Shown piece by piece: positions 1 through 8,353 of a DNA stretch of 17,648 nucleotides; the first letter of the stretch is position 1; each line of letters begins with the position of its first letter. The DNA lies in contig CALQJP020000020.1 in NCBI GenBank assembly GCA_943330925.2, forward strand, positions 1 through 17,648, read 5' to 3'. Position numbers and translations under genes: made by a program. The notes under the pieces were generated by a model. It searched no databases and was not told the origin of the DNA. It saw nothing but the letters and a program-made list of their open reading frames with translations. The DNA is from Chryseobacterium gleum (GTDB lineage Bacteria > Bacteroidota > Bacteroidia > Flavobacteriales_D > Sanyastnellaceae).

Positions 1-300
1 CCGGAGTATTCGTTTCATCTCATAATCGGAGAAGACAACCTTCTTGTTTTCGATCGCTGGAAAGACTACGAGGAACTGCTTAAGCTCACCGGGCTTATTG
101 TTTACCCAAGAGAGCGTGCAACTCCTCAAATTCCGATAGCACTGCAGCCTCAAGCGGATCGCATTCATTTCTTGGAGGGAGAGCTCTTTCCGGTGTCGGC
201 AACTGAAATAAGAAACCAGGTAAAAACAGGCTCGTCAATTCAAGGGTTAACGCCGGATGCTGTTGCGCATTACATTCAAGCGAACAAGCTTTACGTGTAG
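1..300 (+). CDS. nadD: Nicotinate-nucleotide adenylyltransferase, C-terminal half (partial at window edge)
   Basis: The window opens inside a reading frame that runs in frame 1 to a TAG at 298-300, giving 99 residues. The readable part contains IIGEDNLLVFDRWKDYEEL, close to the conserved NadD segment after the nucleotide-binding core, then the late motif VSATEIR (the ISSTxIR-type motif) and a C-terminal VAHYIQANKLY, typical of the end of NadD. NadD transfers AMP from ATP to nicotinate mononucleotide to make deamido-NAD in NAD biosynthesis, in the cytoplasm. The family is normally about 190-200 residues, so the N-terminal half with the HxGH nucleotidyltransferase motif lies outside the window. 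The gene converges on the DMT transporter with 10 bp between stops. Identification rests on motifs only. Confidence 0.88.
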   Translation, partial: PEYSFHLIIGEDNLLVFDRWKDYEELLKLTGLIVYPRERATPQIPIALQPQADRIHFLEGELFPVSATEIRNQVKTGSSIQGLTPDAVAHYIQANKLYV

Positions 301-310
301 AAAAAAGCCG

Positions 311-1210
311 TTAAGCACGCTTCGATTCAGCCGCTTTCATTTGGCGTCTTTTGAGCCACGTATCCAAAAAGAGAGTCGACACGATGACCAATCCGCCCAA
401 ATAAAACTCGGGGCTCATGTATTCATCGCTTCCGTATAGGTACAATGCGATTACGATTGTGTACACAGGCTCCATGTTAATGGCCAAGGCACATGTAAAG
501 GGACTCAGCACCCTCATTACACGAATGCTGACAATAAAAGCAACGCCTGTACAGAGCACACCCAACACAGAAAGCAACTGCAGGTCGCGCGGCTCCGGAA
601 GCTCCAGTAATTGACTTCCCTCGCCACTCAAAGCGATATAAACCGTTAATCCCAACCAGGCGAAAAGCATTTCCCAAAACGCCATTTGAGTGGGTTGGTA
701 GGTAGCCACAAGACGCGCGTTGAGCGTGGAAAACAATGCTGCGAGAAACGCTGCAAGCAACGACAACAGGATGCCGACCGTGTATTCTGATTCGAATTTG
801 AAAATGAGGAAAATGCCTGCAACGACTACAATTCCAAGGAGCATCTCATACCGTTTGGGCGCCTCTCTTTTCAGTGCAGGATGAATTATTGAAACAAAGA
901 AGGCGGAGGTACTCAACACCACCAGCGCCACAGAAATTTTCGAGAATTTGATGCTGGCGAAAAAACACACCCAGTGAGCGGCCGTAAGCAAACCTACACC
1001 GGCAAATCGCATAAGATCTCGTTTTTCAGACCGAACGTTGGTACCTGTAACTGCAATCAGAATAGCAATTGTGACAACCGCAATCAATACCCGCCACCAT
1101 ACCAACAGAAATGGGCCAAGCGAGATTTCACGGCCCAATATCCCCGTAAAGCCCCACACCAATACGATGAAGTGGAGCAGTACTAAATTAGTGGTGTACC
1201 TTCCCTTCAT
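311..1210 (-). CDS. EamA/DMT-family membrane transporter
   Basis: This 299-residue protein is almost entirely hydrophobic. It has about ten predicted membrane segments in two similar halves, the usual architecture of two EamA domains in the drug/metabolite transporter superfamily. The N-terminus (LHFIVLVWGFTGILGREIS) matches the typical first EamA helix, and the second half starts around residue 145. The C-terminal tail WLKRRQMKAAESKRA is basic and presumably cytoplasmic. Family members export or import small metabolites such as amino acids and purines, but the substrate cannot be told from sequence. The ATG at 1208-1210 lies inside the end of the upstream DUF502 gene (23-bp overlap), so the two are probably co-transcribed and translationally coupled. 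Length is normal for the family. Confidence 0.88.
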   Translation of the reverse strand: MKGRYTTNLVLLHFIVLVWGFTGILGREISLGPFLLVWWRVLIAVVTIAILIAVTGTNVRSEKRDLMRFAGVGLLTAAHWVCFFASIKFSKISVALVVLSTSAFFVSIIHPALKREAPKRYEMLLGIVVVAGIFLIFKFESEYTVGILLSLLAAFLAALFSTLNARLVATYQPTQMAFWEMLFAWLGLTVYIALSGEGSQLLELPEPRDLQLLSVLGVLCTGVAFIVSIRVMRVLSPFTCALAINMEPVYTIVIALYLYGSDEYMSPEFYLGGLVIVSTLFLDTWLKRRQMKAAESKRA

Positions 1211-1820
1211 TCTCAGGATCGAGCTCTACGATACCGCCGCTCATTGTGTATTTCAAGATGTCTACTGAATTTCGCTCTATACGGGTAATGTTCTTCACGG
1301 GCACTATCATCATGTGCCCGGAAAAGCTATAGCTCATCGGAAAATAGACCGCGACCTTCCCTTCAATGTTGTGGCCCAGCTCTGACAAATTCGTATCGGT
1401 AATGAAGCCAATCATTTCCAACTCCATTTGATCGCTAACACGAACCAACACGGGTTGATTGAATTTTTTCTCCTTGCCTACAAATGCACCCAACACATCA
1501 GAGATGGCCTTGTATAGGTTGTTTATACCCGGAATTTTATCAAGTAATCGCTGAAACCATCCTTTGATACGGTCGTTGATGAACATGCCCCCAAACCACC
1601 CCATTACGAATAAAACCAGCAGCAACATCAAAATACCCCAACCCGAGAAGTGATCTCCCTTGGTCAGCATTTCATCCTCGTTATATAGAATGCGAGGAAC
1701 AATGCTGTCCAGAAAACTAAACAGCTGAAAAACAATATAGCCTGTTCCAAAAACAGGCAGTGATATGAGAAGACCGTTCAGCACATACTGTACAAACTTC
1801 CTCAAATAGCGATTTTTCAT
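1188..1820 (-). CDS. DUF502 family inner-membrane protein
   Basis: The 210-residue protein matches the DUF502 pattern: an N-terminal membrane segment (about residues 10-32), a second one after a short loop (about 60-80, with FVMGWFGGMF), then the conserved IPGINNLYKAISDV segment and a soluble beta-rich domain ending in PVKNITRIERNSVDILKYTMSGG. Function is unknown. I chose the ATG at 1818-1820. The frame stays open to a TTG at 1862, but those 14 extra residues do not look like the family N-terminus, and a TAnnTTTG-type promoter box (1839-1846) lies between the two possible starts. The 3' end overlaps the transporter start by 23 bp, indicating a two-gene operon. Confidence 0.85.
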   Translation of the reverse strand: MKNRYLRKFVQYVLNGLLISLPVFGTGYIVFQLFSFLDSIVPRILYNEDEMLTKGDHFSGWGILMLLLVLFVMGWFGGMFINDRIKGWFQRLLDKIPGINNLYKAISDVLGAFVGKEKKFNQPVLVRVSDQMELEMIGFITDTNLSELGHNIEGKVAVYFPMSYSFSGHMMIVPVKNITRIERNSVDILKYTMSGGIVELDPENEGKVHH

Positions 1821-1838
1821 TGCATTGGGTTTATGCAG

Positions 1839-1846
1839 CAAAGTTA
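1839..1846 (-). promoter_or_regulatory. Candidate Bacteroidota -7 box for the DUF502/DMT operon
   Basis: Read leftward, the sequence is TAACTTTG, a perfect match to the Bacteroidota -7 consensus TAnnTTTG. The predicted transcription start would fall about 12 bases before the ATG at 1820. I see no good TTTG at the -33 position, so the call rests on one box. Its position favours the ATG at 1820 over the TTG at 1862. Confidence 0.4.
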
Positions 1847-1871
1847 CTCCCGCTTGGCGCAATGCGTAACC

Positions 1872-1904
1872 TTACGGAAAATATGCGGTATAAAGTGACC
1901 GTAA
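1872..1904. repeat. Inverted repeat TTACGG...CCGTAA in divergent promoter region
   Basis: TTACGG at 1872-1877 is the exact reverse complement of CCGTAA at 1899-1904, with 21 bp between. It lies in the 103-bp divergent gap between the DUF502 gene and the giant PKD gene, 19 bp before the latter's ATG. The spacing of about 27 bp centre to centre would suit a dimeric regulator, but 6-bp arms at this distance can occur by chance. Confidence 0.3.
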
Positions 1905-1923
1905 AGACACCCCGTGTCGAACC

Positions 1924-4900
1924 ATGACGAGTCACTTTCCAACATATTTCTTCATTCTACTGCTTGTGTTAGCGGGCCGCATCAACTCGCATGCTCAAGA
2001 AGTAATGCTCACTTGCGATGAGCCCACAGGATGCGCTCCGCACGGTATAATCATCAACGCCATCGCAGCTGATGGCTCACTCATCAACAACCCTCAATGG
2101 ACTGTTACAGGCCCGTCGGGCAACACACTACAATCCGTGGTTAACCCATACGTTGCCATTTTCAATCAGCCGGGCACGTATGACATCGTTGTTAGTGCAA
2201 ACGGAATTACGCATGTTTTCGAAAACTATATCACTGTTTTCGCCAGGCCTCAAGCAATTATATCGACCACAGACGGTCAGGGTTGTTTGCCCTTCTGCAC
2301 GACACTTTTGGATGTATCCACGCCCGGTTCCGGCGCCATCGTATCCAGAAGCTGGGATTTTGGCGATGGCGAAACTTCATCTGAAGAAAACCCGAATCAC
2401 TGCTACGAGCAAATCGGTGTTTACACACCTGTGCTCGCCATTGAAGACGAAAATGGCTGCTTTGCTTCTATTTCGGCTGCTCAGCTTGTAACGGTCACCA
2501 ACAATTTTCCTGTTTCTTCTTTTACCATTGGCTCACAAAACTCTTGTTACCTTCCAACTGCTATAGAATTTACAGCGAATTCCGCACCCAATATTGCTCA
2601 CCACACTTGGATTGTAAACGACCAGGTGATGCCCGAAGGAAGCTCAATTCAGGAAATCAACTTCAATACTTCCGGGGCGTACGAAATCTGTCTTGCTGTA
2701 GAAAATACGATCGGTTGCGTTGATACATCGTGCCAAACAATTACGGTTTCAGATGATCCCGAAGCTCTTTTCACGTTGAATAATGATACGATTTGCGCGG
2801 GACAAACAATTTCGTTTAACAACCAATCCGTGCCTCCGCCGAGCTCAACCGAATGGGATTTGAATGGCAATGGAACAGTGGACGCAACACAAACCAACCC
2901 AAGCTTCACATATAGCACTGCCGGGACCTATGTAATCACCATGACGGCCCACTTCGGAAATGCCTGCTCTGTGTCTGTTCAGGATACGTTGTTTGTTGAG
3001 GGCAATCCAACCATTGACTTTACCGGTTCAAACCTCGTTTCATGTGCGCCGCCCCTAACGTCGGTATTCACAAACAACGAAGCCTTCAACCCGGCCTTTA
3101 CATACATCTGGACTGTAAACGGCGGATTGGTTGCCAATACACACAATCTAAGTTACACGTTTACTGAATATGGCGCGCACGACGTTAAGCTGCGTCGCAT
3201 CAACCAATTCGGGTGTGAAAGATCTCGAAACAAGAACAATTTCGTGATTATCGACTCTCCCGAAATTTCATTCGATTACGAAGAGTACTACTGTGTTGGG
3301 GAAAATGCAGTGGTATCGAACATTACCACAGAGGCGGGTGAAACCATTATTGATTATTCGTGGGACTTCAACGGCGACGGCGAAGAAGACGCAATTGGCC
3401 CCAACCCAACCTACACATTCGAGGAAGCGGGTGAATTTTACGCCACCCTAACTGCGACTTTGGCCAGCGGATGTGTTTCTATTGACACAACCGACACACC
3501 TCTCACTGTATTAGAGTCTACAATACCCGGTTTTTCCGTGTCAGTCAACGAGAGCTGTGCCGGAGAAACATTTGTGTTTTGTACGGAGTTCAATGCAGAT
3601 AATACCTATACGTGGGACTTTCACGACGGCACTTCGCCAGAGCTCATGCTTGCAGTTGACAGTTGTGTAACGCACCTCTACGAAGACACGGGTTATTTCG
3701 ATGTTACACTGACTGTATTTAACGGTGCCTGCAACACCTTCTACACCATTGAAGACTACATCCATGTAGTGCCACCATTGGCTCTGTTTGAGTTTGATGT
3801 TGTTTGTGAAAACTTTACTGCACATTTTCAGGATTTATCCATTGGTGGAGACTCGCTGGTATGGGACTTTGGTGATGGAAGCCCTTTTGTTATCAATGAG
3901 AGCAACCCAACCCATAGCTATGCTGAGCCCGGGCAATATTCCGTTGTGCTCAGTGCATTCAAGGATGGGTCTCTTTGCTACGACACCAAGGTTTTGCAGG
4001 TAGCAGTAGCAGCACCCTCTGCTGATATACTTCTTGCGCCTTCCATTGGATGCGCTCCGCTATCGGTTGCGATTGATACAGAAGCATCGAACGATGTCTG
4101 GGAAATCACCATTGAAAACGGTGATAGAATTACTGTGCAGCGCAACGACAATCCATTTGCCGATGCGTGGAGTATTGCATATGAACACAACGGACAAATT
4201 GATGAAAGCACCTCTAACGATCCAACCTCGTTTGATTGGCCCAACCTGCTTGTTGAAACCGCGGGCACATACGATGTACATGTTTCTGTGATTGATGCCT
4301 TTGGTTGCGCCGCAGAAACAACATACACCGACGCGATTGTAGTGTGGCCGAGCGGTGACTTTTCCTCGTTCACCGCTCAGGTTGTGAACGCATGCGACAG
4401 CGGTGGGGTGGTGGTTCGCGCAGAGGCCCTCGACGCCAATGCCGCTTCGTGGTCGTGGTCTTTTAGCGACGGAGCTGTTGCCAACTCCCAAATTATTGAA
4501 CATCGTTTTGATGCTCCATTTAATTACAACGCGGGTATTAGCTGCTCGCTTTTGGTTGCTGATACGAATGGATGTGCATCCTCACGCAATTTCACCTTTG
4601 ACGCTGTGTTGCCCGCACAACCCGCTTTCAACTGGCAAGCTCCGCCTGTGTGCCGCAATGAAAACGTCCTGTTTCTAAACAACAGCCTTGCCCCAACAGG
4701 AACAACCTACGAGTGGAGCTTCGGCGATGGAAATCATTCCGTGGAGGCCGATTCTATAAATCACGCCTACACAGCCAACGGAAATTACGCTGTTTGCTTA
4801 ACTGCTATCAACTCCGTTGGTTGTGCAACCAGCGTATGCACTACCTCAGACATTGCGGTGTATAGCCCCGTTGCTGAGGCAAACTTTACGACTCAACTCA

Positions 4901-7557
4901 ATACCTGCCTATTCGCTGTTACACTCGAAAACACTTCTGTTGAAGGTGGGGCTTACACCTGGTGGGATTTTGGCGATAATCAAACCGGTGTAGGCGATAC
5001 CATTCTACACACCTATCCTATCGGCGTGTATGATGTTCAACTCGTTGTAGGGGCGGCCAATGGCTGTGCAGACACTCTGGTTATCGAAGATATTCTGAAC
5101 TATTCTTCAAGTGTAGGGCCTTTCACACAAGTGCTCGACACCGCCAATTGCGCACCGTTCGGTGTGACCTTTCAAGCCTTCAACCCAAACGATCAATACT
5201 TTGACTACTTCTGGGATTTCAATGACGGGAATGGCGACCCCTTTGGTGGCACCGCGAGCGCGCATGCCTATATGATGCCCGGGTCGTATTGTCCTTCTAT
5301 CATCATGACAGACCCGAACGGGTGCGATGTCTACATCCCTTGCACCGATACCATTGTGGTTGAAAACTACGCTTCAACCGCGATCATTCCTGAAAACATA
5401 TGCGCCACCAGTGAAGCTGAGATTGTGATTCAACACGCTGATTCATTCGTGTGGGATCACCCGTGGGTTCATGCAGGAGCCGGCGCAAACACGCTTTTAG
5501 TCCGAGCCGACAGTTCATTCAGCTTTGCATTGACATCGAGCTATTCCGACTGTGTTCACACGCAAACAATCTTCGTGGACGTATTACCATTGCCGCAAGT
5601 GCAGCTGGCCCTTGTGGATTCTGTTTGCGCCAACACGGGCTTGATTCCCCTGATGGGAGGTGTGCCCGAAGGCGGACAGTACACATTGGGGAACATCAAC
5701 ACGAACACACTTAACACGAACCTGTTTTCCGGAGAAAATGCGACTTTCGTGTATCACTTCACCGGCGCGAACGGATGCAGCAATACAGCGGTTGACAGCA
5801 TATATGTCATTACACCTCCTTCGGTTGAACCCCTTGTTGGGCGTGACTTTTGCGAGGGCGACAACCCCGCAACGTTCGTCAACGATTCTTTTTCCTATTA
5901 CACCTTTGATGGCGTTGTCTCAGATATGTTCACTCCTGTTTATACCGGATCGCCCACTGCTGTTGTGCGTCATGTGTATGACACGTTTGGCTGTCACAAC
6001 AGCGCTTCAACAGAATACAGAGTGCACGCAAAACCAACGGGGGTTATTCAAGCACCAAGCGCATGCACAAGTGAAGAGGTTTCGATTGTTGTAGAAGCAG
6101 TTGTTGCTGGTTCAGAACTATCAAGTATAACCTGGGTTGTGGACGGAGACCTTGAAGGGGAGGGTCATGAAATAAATGACCTTGTTTATGACATCGGCGG
6201 ACAACACACTGTTGGGTTCAATCTTCAAAGCATGGCAGGATGTGCCTCCACCATCGATACGATATTCATGGTTTATGACACTCCCAATGCTCAATTTTCG
6301 AGCAGCGTCGCCTGTGAAAAAGACACAACCCTTCTTACCGACTTAAGCACATTTGGCAACGACAGCATCAACACTTGGGTGTGGAGCTTCGAAGGGATTC
6401 AGCTCAACTCAGCGGGTGATACGGCCATCGTTTTTGCTAACCCCGGAAATACTGCGCTATCATTACAAGTGAGCACTATTCACGGTTGTACCCATACTTC
6501 AACACGCAACATAATCGTGCGATATGCACCCGTGATTGAAGCGAATGCCAACAATCACTGTTTTGGAATTCCGACTGTTTTCGAAAGTGTTAGCAGCATT
6601 CCAGAAGGTGGAGTGGTGAGCACCTACTGGACAATTGAAGCAGCCACCTTTGTAATGCAGGGAGCACAGGCCGGCTATCAATTTCAAGACAATGGTATCT
6701 ACAACTACACATTCACCGCTGAAAGTAACTTCGGGTGCACAAGCAGTATTACCGATAGCGTTGAAGTATTTGCAATTCCCGTTATAGCGCTGCCAGAAGG
6801 AACCTATGAGTACTGTGAAAATCAGCTTGTGGGCATTAGCGCCAGCGCAACCACAGATGATCAATCAAGCATTTCCAGTTTCACCTGGGCGATTGATGGG
6901 GAAGTTGTTTCTCAAACAAATCCCGCTCAGTTTGAACTTAGTGATATTGGCGCCTATGTGCTCGAAGTAGTGGCAACCACCAACCACGGCTGTGTTGGAA
7001 GCTTTGCACTCGAACAACCTGTTGTGGTTTATCCCACACCAACCGCCGGATTTACCTGGAGTATTGACCAGATGAACGAGTCGCCGACTGTACTGGTGTC
7101 CTCGACCTCGAGCGCCGATGTGGTGCAAACGGCCTACAACTGGGGTGATGGAAGCGGCGATGAAATGGAAAGCCATCAATATGCCGGCAGCGGTTCGTTT
7201 GAAATTACACAAGTAGTTACCAATAGTTTCGGTTGCAACGCCTATCACAGCGAGCCCGTTGAGGTTTATAATGGCATTCAGTTTTACATTCCGAGCGCAT
7301 TCACCCCCGATCTTAACAATCACAACGAATTGTTTTTACCCGTGCTAAGCGGATCAAACGTTACCTACTACGTGTTCCGGGTCTTCAATCGTTGGGGAAA
7401 TGAAGTGTTTACCTCCACAACTCCGGGGGAGGGGTGGGACGGCTACTTCAAGGGAGAGCCCGTGCAAGATGGTGCCTACAACTGGTCTGTAGACATGATT
7501 GTGCGCGGACGCCAGGATTTATTCAGTAAAAAAGGAAGTGTGCTGTTAATGCGCTGA
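1924..7557 (+). CDS. Giant secreted PKD-repeat protein with type IX secretion (gliding-motility type B) C-terminal domain
   Basis: This 1877-residue protein has an N-terminal signal peptide ending near HAQ (residue 25), followed by a long tandem array of roughly 80-90-residue Ig-like modules. Clear PKD signatures (WDFGDG or variants) begin near residues 144, 311, 480, 564, 647, 845, 931, 1014, 1097 and 1740; modules between 1110 and 1700 are more diverged. Most modules carry one cysteine near their start and a GC pair near their end. The last 90 residues (from about 1788) run FYIPSAFTPD, then FNRWGNEVF, GWDG and DGAYNW, and end in LLMR. This is the CHU_C/gliding motility-associated C-terminal domain used as a type B sorting signal for outer-membrane export by the type IX system. 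It is probably a cell-surface or released adhesin-like protein; the ligand is unknown. It is a single intact frame on the strand opposite most neighbours. Confidence 0.9.
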   Translation: MTSHFPTYFFILLLVLAGRINSHAQEVMLTCDEPTGCAPHGIIINAIAADGSLINNPQWTVTGPSGNTLQSVVNPYVAIFNQPGTYDIVVSANGITHVFENYITVFARPQAIISTTDGQGCLPFCTTLLDVSTPGSGAIVSRSWDFGDGETSSEENPNHCYEQIGVYTPVLAIEDENGCFASISAAQLVTVTNNFPVSSFTIGSQNSCYLPTAIEFTANSAPNIAHHTWIVNDQVMPEGSSIQEINFNTSGAYEICLAVENTIGCVDTSCQTITVSDDPEALFTLNNDTICAGQTISFNNQSVPPPSSTEWDLNGNGTVDATQTNPSFTYSTAGTYVITMTAHFGNACSVSVQDTLFVEGNPTIDFTGSNLVSCAPPLTSVFTNNEAFNPAFTYIWTVNGGLVANTHNLSYTFTEYGAHDVKLRRINQFGCERSRNKNNFVIIDSPEISFDYEEYYCVGENAVVSNITTEAGETIIDYSWDFNGDGEEDAIGPNPTYTFEEAGEFYATLTATLASGCVSIDTTDTPLTVLESTIPGFSVSVNESCAGETFVFCTEFNADNTYTWDFHDGTSPELMLAVDSCVTHLYEDTGYFDVTLTVFNGACNTFYTIEDYIHVVPPLALFEFDVVCENFTAHFQDLSIGGDSLVWDFGDGSPFVINESNPTHSYAEPGQYSVVLSAFKDGSLCYDTKVLQVAVAAPSADILLAPSIGCAPLSVAIDTEASNDVWEITIENGDRITVQRNDNPFADAWSIAYEHNGQIDESTSNDPTSFDWPNLLVETAGTYDVHVSVIDAFGCAAETTYTDAIVVWPSGDFSSFTAQVVNACDSGGVVVRAEALDANAASWSWSFSDGAVANSQIIEHRFDAPFNYNAGISCSLLVADTNGCASSRNFTFDAVLPAQPAFNWQAPPVCRNENVLFLNNSLAPTGTTYEWSFGDGNHSVEADSINHAYTANGNYAVCLTAINSVGCATSVCTTSDIAVYSPVAEANFTTQLNTCLFAVTLENTSVEGGAYTWWDFGDNQTGVGDTILHTYPIGVYDVQLVVGAANGCADTLVIEDILNYSSSVGPFTQVLDTANCAPFGVTFQAFNPNDQYFDYFWDFNDGNGDPFGGTASAHAYMMPGSYCPSIIMTDPNGCDVYIPCTDTIVVENYASTAIIPENICATSEAEIVIQHADSFVWDHPWVHAGAGANTLLVRADSSFSFALTSSYSDCVHTQTIFVDVLPLPQVQLALVDSVCANTGLIPLMGGVPEGGQYTLGNINTNTLNTNLFSGENATFVYHFTGANGCSNTAVDSIYVITPPSVEPLVGRDFCEGDNPATFVNDSFSYYTFDGVVSDMFTPVYTGSPTAVVRHVYDTFGCHNSASTEYRVHAKPTGVIQAPSACTSEEVSIVVEAVVAGSELSSITWVVDGDLEGEGHEINDLVYDIGGQHTVGFNLQSMAGCASTIDTIFMVYDTPNAQFSSSVACEKDTTLLTDLSTFGNDSINTWVWSFEGIQLNSAGDTAIVFANPGNTALSLQVSTIHGCTHTSTRNIIVRYAPVIEANANNHCFGIPTVFESVSSIPEGGVVSTYWTIEAATFVMQGAQAGYQFQDNGIYNYTFTAESNFGCTSSITDSVEVFAIPVIALPEGTYEYCENQLVGISASATTDDQSSISSFTWAIDGEVVSQTNPAQFELSDIGAYVLEVVATTNHGCVGSFALEQPVVVYPTPTAGFTWSIDQMNESPTVLVSSTSSADVVQTAYNWGDGSGDEMESHQYAGSGSFEITQVVTNSFGCNAYHSEPVEVYNGIQFYIPSAFTPDLNNHNELFLPVLSGSNVTYYVFRVFNRWGNEVFTSTTPGEGWDGYFKGEPVQDGAYNWSVDMIVRGRQDLFSKKGSVLLMR

Positions 7558-8307
7558 TCAAAGGATGTTGATGCGTTCTCCAAACTCATCGCGGTAATTT
7601 CCTCCAACGGGAATTTCCTTGTTGATGTCGGCCAATATCACGTCGCCACCCGATATTGAAGCAATCTTGTCCATGTTCACGATGTAGGATCTGTGCAAGC
7701 GTTGAAACACTGTTTTAGGAAGCTTTCGTTCAATATCCTTCATGGTAGCATGAATGATAAACTTCATTTCCGCCGTAACAATCTGCATGTAATCTTTCAG
7801 CGCCTCCACATAGTAAATATCAGCAGTGTTGACCTTCACAAGCTTCGACTGATGCTTGATGAATAGATAGTTTGCGTTTGATTTAAAACTGGTAAGCGAA
7901 CGAAGCAACTCGTTTTCTACACGCACCTCTTTCTCCTTGCCATGTTTGTGGATGGCCATTTCGATTGTGGTGTGCAGATCTATTTCCTTGAAGGGCTTCA
8001 ATATGTAGCCGTGCGGCTCTGTAATTTTTGCCTTATTCAATGTAGGTTCATCGGCAAAAGCGGTTAAATAAATTACGGGAATATCCATCTCCTGCTTTAT
8101 AGCTTCCGCGGTATCAATACCGGTCATGTTGCCCTTTATCTGTATGTCCATGAGCGCTATATCGGGCTTGGTGGCTCTCGCCAGCTCAATTGCTCGCTCA
8201 CCATTGTCGGCCTGAGCAATTACATGATAACCCAATTTTTCCAAGCTGCGTTCAATGTCTTTTCGAACAATGCTTTCATCTTCCACCACAAGAATATTAA
8301 CGGCCAT
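7558..8307 (-). CDS. LytTR-family response regulator
   Basis: The 249-residue protein has an N-terminal receiver domain (about 1-120) with the acidic pair E9/D10, phosphoacceptor Asp54 (in ALMDIQIKG), the switch residue Thr82 and Lys104 (in YILKPF). A linker of about 20 residues leads to a C-terminal LytTR DNA-binding domain (about 145-249), recognised by VNTADIYYVEALKDYMQI and the FQRLHRSYIVNMDKI motif. It should be phosphorylated by the kinase encoded 46 bp upstream and then act on transcription, probably at paired LytTR sites. The pairing of HisKA_2 kinases with receiver-LytTR regulators is common in Bacteroidota. Its TGA stop abuts the stop of the converging PKD gene, with no bases between. 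Confidence 0.93.
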   Translation of the reverse strand: MAVNILVVEDESIVRKDIERSLEKLGYHVIAQADNGERAIELARATKPDIALMDIQIKGNMTGIDTAEAIKQEMDIPVIYLTAFADEPTLNKAKITEPHGYILKPFKEIDLHTTIEMAIHKHGKEKEVRVENELLRSLTSFKSNANYLFIKHQSKLVKVNTADIYYVEALKDYMQIVTAEMKFIIHATMKDIERKLPKTVFQRLHRSYIVNMDKIASISGGDVILADINKEIPVGGNYRDEFGERINIL

Positions 8308-8334
8308 ACCGGGTAATTTTAGAGATTTAGAGCC

Positions 8335-8350
8335 AATATAAGTTTATATT
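8335..8350. repeat. Perfect AT palindrome between kinase and regulator genes
   Basis: AATATAA at 8335-8341 and TTATATT at 8344-8350 are exact reverse complements separated by two bases. The palindrome sits in the 46-bp gap between the kinase stop and the regulator ATG. It could be an operator, a weak mRNA hairpin, or part of an internal promoter for the regulator: leftward, TATATTGG is 7/8 to TAnnTTTG, although it does not have the consensus third T. The AT-only stem makes it a poor terminator. Confidence 0.45.
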
Positions 8351-8353
8351 TTA

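Noticed and set aside
291..319. Possible hairpin terminator between nadD and the transporter (CGTG...CACG with an A/T run)
   Set aside because: The stem is only four pairs with a loop of about 18 bases, too weak to support.
1821..1862. Longer DUF502 protein starting from TTG at 1862
   Set aside because: The extra 14 residues do not resemble the family N-terminus, and the candidate -7 box lies downstream of that TTG.
1924..7557. Dozens of overlapping frames on both strands inside the PKD gene
   Set aside because: They are shadows of a single intact 1877-codon frame with signal peptide, repeats and sorting domain; none shows its own motif.
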